Shown here: one piece after another, positions 13,919 to 19,330 of the stretch | Layout of the letters: each line of letters opens with the position of its first letter | Position numbering within the stretch: the stretch's first letter is position 1 | NCBI GenBank assembly: GCA_023252095.1 | Contig: JAHEXN010000014.1 | Span: forward strand, 3,163 to 22,492 | Length of the DNA: 19,330 nucleotides | Direction of reading: 5' to 3' | Origin: Actinomycetes bacterium | GTDB taxonomy: Bacteria; Actinomycetota; Actinomycetes; Propionibacteriales; Nocardioidaceae | Position numbers and translations under genes: made by a program | Notes under the pieces: generated by a model | Database searches by the model: none | Told to the model about the DNA's origin: nothing | Seen by the model: the letters and a program-made list of their open reading frames with translations, nothing else

Positions 13919-15064
13919 ATGAGCACTCAGGTGAGCGCCCTCGACGTGATCGACTGGGCCGCGATCAAGCCGTTCTGGGTCGAGGCCTTCGGCGCCGACG
14001 ACGACGAGAGCCCGCCCGGCCCGGGTCGCCACGTGTGGCGTGTCGACTCCGGTGACGAGGTCGTCGCGCTCGGCGTCGACCGCGAGTTCGAGACCTGGCT
14101 CGGTGAGCACCGGGTGCCGACCGCGGGGATCGCCGGCATCACGGTGCCCGCCGAGCACCGCGGCGGCGGGTACCTGCGTCCCCTCTTCGAGACCCTCCTC
14201 GGAGCCTCCCGGGAACGCGGTGCTCTGCTCAGCGGCCTCTACCCGACCTCCACCGGCATCTACCGCAGCCTCGGGTACGCACCCGTGGCCCACCTCGACG
14301 ACGTCGCGGTGCCGACCCATCTGCTCGAGGTGCGTGGTGACGCGGCGCCCGTGCGCCGCGCGAGCCCGGAGGACCTGCCGGAGATCGCCGCGGCCTACAC
14401 CGCCTGGGCCCGGCAGCACCGCGGTCCGCTCACGCGTGACGGAGTCTCCTTCCCCGATCCGGCGAAGGCGTTCACCGACGACACCACCGGGGTCACGCTC
14501 GCGGAGTCGAGCCCCGGTCAGGTCACCGGGTACGCCGCGTGGGACCGCGGCAAGGGCTACGGCGCCGACGCCGTGCTGACGGTGCGCGAGCTCGTGGCCC
14601 TCGACCGGCCCAGCCTCGTCGGGTTGCTCCGCGCGCTCGGCTCGTTCGCCTCGGTCACGCCGACGACCGTGATCCGCACCAGCACCCCCGATGACTGGAC
14701 GGGGCTGCTGCGCTCGGACGACTCCCGCGTGCAGTCACGGAGCACCTACATGGTCAAGGTGCTGGACGTCGCGGCGCTCACGGCCCTGTCACCGGCGCCC
14801 GGGCTCGCCGCCGAGCTGCCGTTCACGTGGCAGGGCCAGGGATACGTGGCATCGGTGGCCGACGGACAGGTCGACGTCTCCGAGACCACCTCGACGACGA
14901 CGTCTCGCGAGCTCGACGACACCGCGATCGTGCAGAACCTGTTCAGCGCGAGCGACTCCCGGACCCTCCGGCGCCTCGGCCATCTGACGGGGAGCGACAC
15001 CGACGACGCGGCCTGGGACGCCCTCACAGCCGGGCCACGGCCGGCGATCGCCAACTACTACTGA
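13919..15064 (+). CDS. Eis-type GNAT N-acetyltransferase
   Basis: This 381-residue protein has the three-part layout of Eis (enhanced intracellular survival) enzymes. An N-terminal GNAT domain carries the acetyl-CoA loop ITVPAEHRGGGYLRPLF (74-90) and the TGIYRSLGY segment (112-120) with the usual catalytic tyrosine region. A second GNAT-like domain spans about 145-280, and a C-terminal SCP2-like domain about 285-381 ends in an aromatic residue (NYY). Eis enzymes acetylate several amines of aminoglycosides, and others act on peptides or proteins; the acceptor here is unknown. Start ATG 13919 has GGAG only 2 bases upstream and AGGGCAGG further out, so initiation looks modest. It has its own short upstream region of about 30 bases beyond the exporter terminator. 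It converges with dnaE2. Confidence 0.9.
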   Translation: MSTQVSALDVIDWAAIKPFWVEAFGADDDESPPGPGRHVWRVDSGDEVVALGVDREFETWLGEHRVPTAGIAGITVPAEHRGGGYLRPLFETLLGASRERGALLSGLYPTSTGIYRSLGYAPVAHLDDVAVPTHLLEVRGDAAPVRRASPEDLPEIAAAYTAWARQHRGPLTRDGVSFPDPAKAFTDDTTGVTLAESSPGQVTGYAAWDRGKGYGADAVLTVRELVALDRPSLVGLLRALGSFASVTPTTVIRTSTPDDWTGLLRSDDSRVQSRSTYMVKVLDVAALTALSPAPGLAAELPFTWQGQGYVASVADGQVDVSETTSTTTSRELDDTAIVQNLFSASDSRTLRRLGHLTGSDTDDAAWDALTAGPRPAIANYY

Positions 15065-15083
15065 GGCACCAAGTACCGCCCCG

Positions 15084-15186
15084 CCCCTTGAGGTGCGACG
15101 AGGAACGAGGAGCCTCGAAAGGGGTACATCAGCCCACGTCGTGACCGAGGTTTCGAGGCTCGTCGCTGGCGCTCCTCGCACCTCAA
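15084..15186. repeat. Imperfect inverted-repeat element between convergent genes
   Basis: The left arm at 15088-15120 starts TTGAGGTGCGA and ends GAGCCTCGAAA. The right arm at 15151-15186 is its inverse, TTTCGAGGCTC to TCGCACCTCAA. The ends match exactly and the middles differ by a few bases and three extra bases. The left arm also folds on its own: CCCCTT...GAGG with CCTC...AAGGGG (15084-15124). Sequences of the type TTTCGAGGCTCG...CACCTCAACCACC are, as I recall, frequent extragenic repeats in Nocardioides-like and Microbacterium-like genomes. It could be a REP/MITE-like element or act as a bidirectional terminator for the eis-like gene and dnaE2. The 136-base gap 15065-15200 holds nothing else. 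Confidence 0.7.
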
Positions 15187-15200
15187 CCACCGGAATGGGG

Positions 15201-18200
15201 CTACTGGAAGTCGCGGCTCCTGTGGCGGGCGGACAGCGGGCCCGCACCGGCCTTCGCGGCCGCGGGGTAGCGGGTCTCGATGCGGTCGACGACCTCGGCG
15301 ACGAGATTGACGACCCGGTCGTCGGTGACCTCGACCCGGCCGCGGATGACGACTCCGGCGGCCGACCGGAAGATCCGCTTGTGGCGTTCCCAGACCGAGC
15401 CGAACACCACGACGTTGAGCATGCCCGTCTCGTCCTCGAGGTTGAGGAACGTGACCCCACCCGCCGTGCCGGGGCGCTGGCGGTGGGTCACCAGACCGGC
15501 GACCCAGATCCGGCGGCCGGACTCGACACGCCCCTCGGCCTCGGCCGTGCCCTCCTCCTCGACGCCCTCGGGGCGGGCCGCCAACACCTCGCCGACCGAG
15601 CGCACACCCTCGGCGGCCAACAGCTCGCGCAGGTGCTCCATCGGATGACGGTCGGGAGTGATGCGCGTGGCCCACTGGTCGGCGAGGGTCTCCTCGACCG
15701 CCGAGAGGTCGGGCAGCGTGGGCGGCGGCGACCACGCACCGGTGCCCGGCAGCATGTCGGGCGCATCGGTGAACCCGGCGTTCCACAGCGCCTGGCGCCG
15801 ACTCAGGCCGAAGCCGTCGAACGCCCCGGCCGTGGCCAGCGCCTCCATCTGTGCCGACGACAGACCCGTGCGCCGGGCGACGTCGGCCATGTCGGCGAAG
15901 GGGCGCTCCGACCGTGCGGCGACGATGCGGTGGGCCACCTCGAGGCCGATGCCCCGCACGCTGTCGAGCCCGAGCCGCACCGCGAAGTGACCGTCGCGAC
16001 GGTGCACCGGCGTCGGGTCGGGACCGTGCGGGTCGAAGGGCCCCGGCGTCGGCTGCTCCCGCTCGGCGCACTGGGCGAGCCCCGTGACCCCCGTGACGCC
16101 CTCGATCAACGGCTCCAGGTCGGCCTGCGCCGCCGACCGGGCGATGTCGGGCCGCAACGTCTCGACCCCGTGCCGCCGCGCGTCGCCCACGAGGGAGGTC
16201 GGCGAGTAGAAGCCCATGGGCTGGTTGCGGAGCAGTGCCGCGAGGAATGCCGCCGGGTGGTGCAGCTTGAGCCAGCTGCTGGCGTACACGAGCAGGGCGA
16301 AGCTCAGCGCGTGGCTCTCGGCGAAGCCGAAGTCGGCGAACGACTTGATCATGACGTAGATCGCCTCGGCCTCCTCGCCCACGAGGCCCTTCTCGGCCAT
16401 GCCCTCGAAGAGCCGCGCCTGGAGCGACTCGATGCGCTCGATGCCACGCTTGGATCCCATGGCCCGACGCAGGAGGTCGGCCTCGTCGCCCGTGCAGTCG
16501 CCGAGCACCATGGCCATCTGCATGAGCTGCTCCTGGAACAGCGGCACCCCCAGCGTGCGCTGCAGCACGGGCTCGACGGCCGGATGCGGGTACGTGACGG
16601 TCTCGTGTCCCGTGGCCCGGCGGATGTACGGGTGGACGGCGCCACCCTGGATGGGGCCGGGGCGGATCAGCGCGATCTCGATCGCGAGGTCGTAGTAGCG
16701 GCGGGGGCGCAGGCGCGGCAGCGTGCCGATCTGAGCCCGGCTCTCGACCTGGAACACCCCGACGCTGTCGGCCCGGCAGAGCATGTCGTACACCCCGGCC
16801 TCGTCCTTGGGGATCGTGTCGAGGCCCCACGACTCGCCCAGGTGCCGTTCGATCAGCCGGAAGCAGTGGTCGAGGGCGCCGAGCATGCCGAGACCCAGCA
16901 GGTCGAACTTGACCAGCCCCATCCACTCGCAGGCGTCCTTGTCCCACTGCAGTACGGTGCGGTCGGCCATGCGGGCCCGCTCGATGGGGCACACCTCGCC
17001 GATGGGCCGCTCGGTCAGGATCATGCCGCCGGAGTGGATGCCGAGATGGCGCGGACGCCCGAGCAGCTGCTGGGCGAGATCACGCACCGGACCGGGCAGG
17101 CCGGCGTCGGCGTCGATCTCGCGCCACCGCTCGACCTGCGCCGAGAAGGCGTCCTGCTGCCCGGCGGAGTAGCCGAGCGCCTTCGCGGCGTCGCGCACCG
17201 CTGAGCGCGGCCGGTAGGTGATGACGTTGGCGACCTGGGCGGCATTGCGCCGACCGTAGGTGTCGTAGACCCACTGGATGATCTCCTCGCGCCGGTCGGA
17301 GTCGAAGTCGACGTCGATGTCGGGCTCCTCCTCCCGGGTGGCCGCGAGGAACCGCTCGAAGGGCAGGTCGTGGAAGATCGAGTCGACCGCCGTGATGCCG
17401 AGCGCGTAGCAGAGCGCGGAGTTCGCCGACGACCCCCGCCCCTGGCACAGGATGCCGCGGTCCTTCGCCTCGGCGACGATGCCGTGGACGATCAGGAAGT
17501 AGCCCTCGAAGCCCTTGTCGGCGATGACCGCGAGCTCGCGATCGATGCGGGCCTGCGCGATCTCGGGGATGTGGGCGTACCGGGTGCGGATGCCTTCTTG
17601 GGCCAGGTTGCGCAGGTGCTGGCGGTCGGTCAGGCCCTCGGGGGTGATGACGGGCAGCCGCGGCGTGACGGCCCGCAGGTCGAACGCGAGCTCGGTGGCC
17701 AGGCGCACCGACGTGGCGACCGCACCGGGGTACCGCGCGAATCGTTCGGCCATCTCCTCGCCCGAGCGCAGGTACGCCGTGCCCGACGGCGGCAGCCAGC
17801 CGTCGATCTCGGCCAGGCTGCGCCGTGCCCGCACCGCGGCCATCGCCGCAGCGAGCCGGCTGCCCTCAGGCCTAGCGTGGTGCACGGCCTGCGTGGCCAC
17901 GACCGCCAGGCCGTGACGCTCGGCGAGCGCGGCCAGGACGTCGTTGCGGGCCGAGTCGTCGGGCAGCCCGTGGTCGGTGAGCTCGACCACGACGCTCTCA
18001 CGTCCGAAGCGGTCGACGAGCTCCAGGAGGGCACGTTCGGCGGCGGCGGGGCCTCCGGCGGCGAGCTCGGTCCGCACCGCGCCCTTGCGGCACCCCGTCA
18101 GGACGACCCAGTGGTCGCGACCGCGTTCGGTGAGGTCGTCGAGGTCGTACGTCGGGCGGCCCTTGTCGTCACCGCCCAGGTGCGCCTCGGTCATGGCCCC

Positions 18201-18704
18201 CGCGAGCCGGTGGTACCCCTCGGCGCCACGCGCCAGCACCAGCAGATGAGTGCCCTCAGGATCGGCGACCCCGTTCTGCGGACGCTGCAGGTCGAGCGAG
18301 AGCTCGGCGCCGTAGACCGTGCGGAGCCCGTGCAGCTGGGCCGCCTCGGCGAACGCCGGTGCCCCCGCGAAGCCGTCGTGGTCGGTCAGGGCCAGCGCCT
18401 CGAGGCCGAGCCGCACGGCCTCCTCGACCAGGGCGTCGGGGTCGCTGGCGCCGTCGAGGAAGCTGAAGCTGCTGTGCACGTGCAGCTCGGCGTACGGCAC
18501 CGCGGCGGCCGGGCGCTCGATCGTGCGCTCCGGCGGACGGCGGCGGGGCCGCGACATCGGGGCGTCGCGAATGACGTCGTCGATGTCGATCTGCCGCCCG
18601 GGGCCCGGCGCCCCCGCCCGGCTGATGGGCCCGCCCGACGCCGTGCGCCCGCTGAGCCGTCGCTCGAGCTCTCCCCACGGCAGGTCGGGGTTGTTCCACC
18701 CCAT
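15201..18704 (-). CDS. dnaE2: Error-prone DNA polymerase III alpha subunit DnaE2 (ImuC)
   Basis: DnaE2 is the translesion polymerase of the actinobacterial SOS mutasome. The 1167 residues include the N-terminal tag MGWNNPDLPW typical of DnaE2, a proline/arginine-rich linker (about 20-68), and the PHP domain with HVHSSFSFLDGA (75-86) and LTDHDG (106-111). The polymerase core follows, with GRGSSANS (422-429) and the catalytic aspartates in PDIDVDFDSDRR (D463, D465). Next come the helix-hairpin-helix region and an OB fold (about 1064-1145, WVAGLVTHRQRPG...FLNLEDETG). The SRDFQ ending is typical of DnaE2 rather than replicative DnaE1, which is also longer. Length and all motifs are intact. It begins 8 bases after the imuB stop with a poor ribosome-binding site, so it is probably coupled. 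Any LexA box would be upstream of the cassette, outside this window. Confidence 0.97.
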   Translation of the reverse strand: MGWNNPDLPWGELERRLSGRTASGGPISRAGAPGPGRQIDIDDVIRDAPMSRPRRRPPERTIERPAAAVPYAELHVHSSFSFLDGASDPDALVEEAVRLGLEALALTDHDGFAGAPAFAEAAQLHGLRTVYGAELSLDLQRPQNGVADPEGTHLLVLARGAEGYHRLAGAMTEAHLGGDDKGRPTYDLDDLTERGRDHWVVLTGCRKGAVRTELAAGGPAAAERALLELVDRFGRESVVVELTDHGLPDDSARNDVLAALAERHGLAVVATQAVHHARPEGSRLAAAMAAVRARRSLAEIDGWLPPSGTAYLRSGEEMAERFARYPGAVATSVRLATELAFDLRAVTPRLPVITPEGLTDRQHLRNLAQEGIRTRYAHIPEIAQARIDRELAVIADKGFEGYFLIVHGIVAEAKDRGILCQGRGSSANSALCYALGITAVDSIFHDLPFERFLAATREEEPDIDVDFDSDRREEIIQWVYDTYGRRNAAQVANVITYRPRSAVRDAAKALGYSAGQQDAFSAQVERWREIDADAGLPGPVRDLAQQLLGRPRHLGIHSGGMILTERPIGEVCPIERARMADRTVLQWDKDACEWMGLVKFDLLGLGMLGALDHCFRLIERHLGESWGLDTIPKDEAGVYDMLCRADSVGVFQVESRAQIGTLPRLRPRRYYDLAIEIALIRPGPIQGGAVHPYIRRATGHETVTYPHPAVEPVLQRTLGVPLFQEQLMQMAMVLGDCTGDEADLLRRAMGSKRGIERIESLQARLFEGMAEKGLVGEEAEAIYVMIKSFADFGFAESHALSFALLVYASSWLKLHHPAAFLAALLRNQPMGFYSPTSLVGDARRHGVETLRPDIARSAAQADLEPLIEGVTGVTGLAQCAEREQPTPGPFDPHGPDPTPVHRRDGHFAVRLGLDSVRGIGLEVAHRIVAARSERPFADMADVARRTGLSSAQMEALATAGAFDGFGLSRRQALWNAGFTDAPDMLPGTGAWSPPPTLPDLSAVEETLADQWATRITPDRHPMEHLRELLAAEGVRSVGEVLAARPEGVEEEGTAEAEGRVESGRRIWVAGLVTHRQRPGTAGGVTFLNLEDETGMLNVVVFGSVWERHKRIFRSAAGVVIRGRVEVTDDRVVNLVAEVVDRIETRYPAAAKAGAGPLSARHRSRDFQ

Positions 18705-18712
18705 GTCAGCAC

Positions 18713-19330
18713 TCAGTCATAGCGGGCCTCGGTGAACCAGGTGTCGCCGTCGAGGACCAGCAGCCAGGCCCGGCCGTCGACACCGACGACCTGGAACCGG
18801 GCGACGCGACGGGCGCTCGCCTCGTCCCACCACCGCTCGTCGACGGGCCATGGACCGGCCCAGGCCGCGACCTGCTGCCACGGCTCGGCCGCCGAGACCC
18901 GGAACCGCGACGGGACGGCCGAGACCGCACCCCGAGCGGTGACCAGGACCCGCTGGCCCTCCTCCCCCGCGACGGCCGCCTGGCTCGGGGAGGCGAAGAC
19001 GGTGGCCGGGGCGGGTGCCGGGATCTGACCGGGCCAGGGTCGCTCGGCCGGGCGTGCGACCGGGACGCGTTCACCCCAGGGCGCCGCGTGCACCTGGTCG
19101 CGGGGCGCCCGCCCGCCTTGCGGACGCAGCACCTGCACCGCCTCGGGACCCGCCAGCGCCTGGACCCGGGCGGCCCCGGCCTCGACCTTGGCGTCGGGCC
19201 CCGAGCCGAACAGGGTGTCGGCGTGCTCGCCGACGCTCGAGGTCTCCTCGGGGACGAAGCGCACCGCACCGATGCCCTCGCGGTACGCGGTGTCGTCTCC
19301 CCGCCCAGGGCCCGGAACCCCTGCCGGTCC
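18713..19330 (-). CDS. imuB: ImuB, Y-family-like mutasome protein, C-terminal part (cut by window edge)
   Basis: The frame is open to the right edge of the window, so the 5' end lies beyond 19330 and only the last 205 residues are visible. The tail has the hallmark block AGPWPVDERWWD followed by RRVARFQVVGVDGRAWLLVLDGDTWFTEARYD, found at the end of actinobacterial ImuB. ImuB lacks polymerase activity and bridges the beta clamp, DnaE2 and ImuA'. The catalytic-fold region and the clamp-binding motif lie outside the window. The GTG at 19264 is not taken as a start because in-frame coding continues upstream (residues GIGA and TAYRE precede it). Position right before dnaE2 confirms the identity. 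Confidence 0.9.
   Translation of the reverse strand, partial: GPAGVPGPGRGDDTAYREGIGAVRFVPEETSSVGEHADTLFGSGPDAKVEAGAARVQALAGPEAVQVLRPQGGRAPRDQVHAAPWGERVPVARPAERPWPGQIPAPAPATVFASPSQAAVAGEEGQRVLVTARGAVSAVPSRFRVSAAEPWQQVAAWAGPWPVDERWWDEASARRVARFQVVGVDGRAWLLVLDGDTWFTEARYD

Noticed and set aside
15093..17204. A 703-codon open frame on the plus strand opposite dnaE2
   Set aside because: It is antisense to the conserved DnaE2 polymerase core, with composition typical of a shadow frame and no family motif.
18706..19269. A second minus-strand frame overlapping the imuB tail
   Set aside because: It is Arg/Pro/Ser-rich and lacks motifs, while the overlapping frame carries the PWPVDERWWD block of ImuB.

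Overview
This is a GC-rich (roughly 70%) actinobacterial chromosomal window. The gene set suggests Propionibacteriales/Nocardioidaceae (an Aeromicrobium- or Nocardioides-like organism). That assignment is an inference from codon bias, family resemblance and gene order, not from a marker gene. Coding density is very high, and no stretch longer than about 150 bases lacks a gene. I saw no tRNA, rRNA, CRISPR array, insertion sequence or prophage gene.

Region 1 (76-9973, all minus strand) looks like one nine-gene transcription unit. In transcription order it holds an NrtR-type Nudix/winged-helix NAD regulator, nadA, nadB, nadC, a NadS-like cysteine desulfurase, a second IscS-like cysteine desulfurase, mnmA, a small flavin monooxygenase-like protein, and a stand-alone MetE C-terminal-domain protein. 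Most junctions overlap or are only a few bases wide (GTGA, ATGA and TGATG overlaps), so translational coupling is likely. The themes connect: NadA is a [4Fe-4S] enzyme that needs sulfur from a cysteine desulfurase, MnmA uses the same kind of sulfur to thiolate tRNA, and the MetE-like protein belongs to a zinc/homocysteine methyltransferase fold. A hairpin at 32-48 probably ends the unit.

The unit starts from a clear promoter (minus-strand TTGACC-17-TAGAGT, 9999-10027). Two interlocking inverted repeats (9997-10021 and 10008-10038) cover that promoter and are the obvious operator candidates for autoregulation by the NAD regulator. The same 147-base gap separates this unit from a divergent gene for a membrane-anchored, purple-acid-phosphatase-like metallophosphoesterase (10121-11509, plus).

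Region 2 (11510-13889, plus) is a typical drug-efflux module. It has a TetR repressor gene overlapping (ATGA) a 14-TM DHA2-type MFS exporter gene, a promoter at 11522-11551, a near-perfect 29-bp palindrome at 11554-11582, a CRP-like GTGA-N6-TCAC site at 11506-11519, and a strong terminator hairpin after the exporter. An Eis-type GNAT acetyltransferase follows (13919-15064).

Region 3 (15065-19330) holds an imperfect inverted-repeat element between convergent genes. It is followed by dnaE2 (error-prone polymerase, minus) and, 8 bases upstream of it, the C-terminal part of imuB, cut by the window edge. These form the ImuB-DnaE2 mutasome of DNA-damage-induced mutagenesis.

Nothing here is an obviously new system. 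The most useful leads are the interlocked operator/promoter of the NAD unit, the flavoprotein and core-MetE genes attached to the sulfur-transfer genes, the TetR palindrome, and the inverted-repeat element near 15.1 kb.
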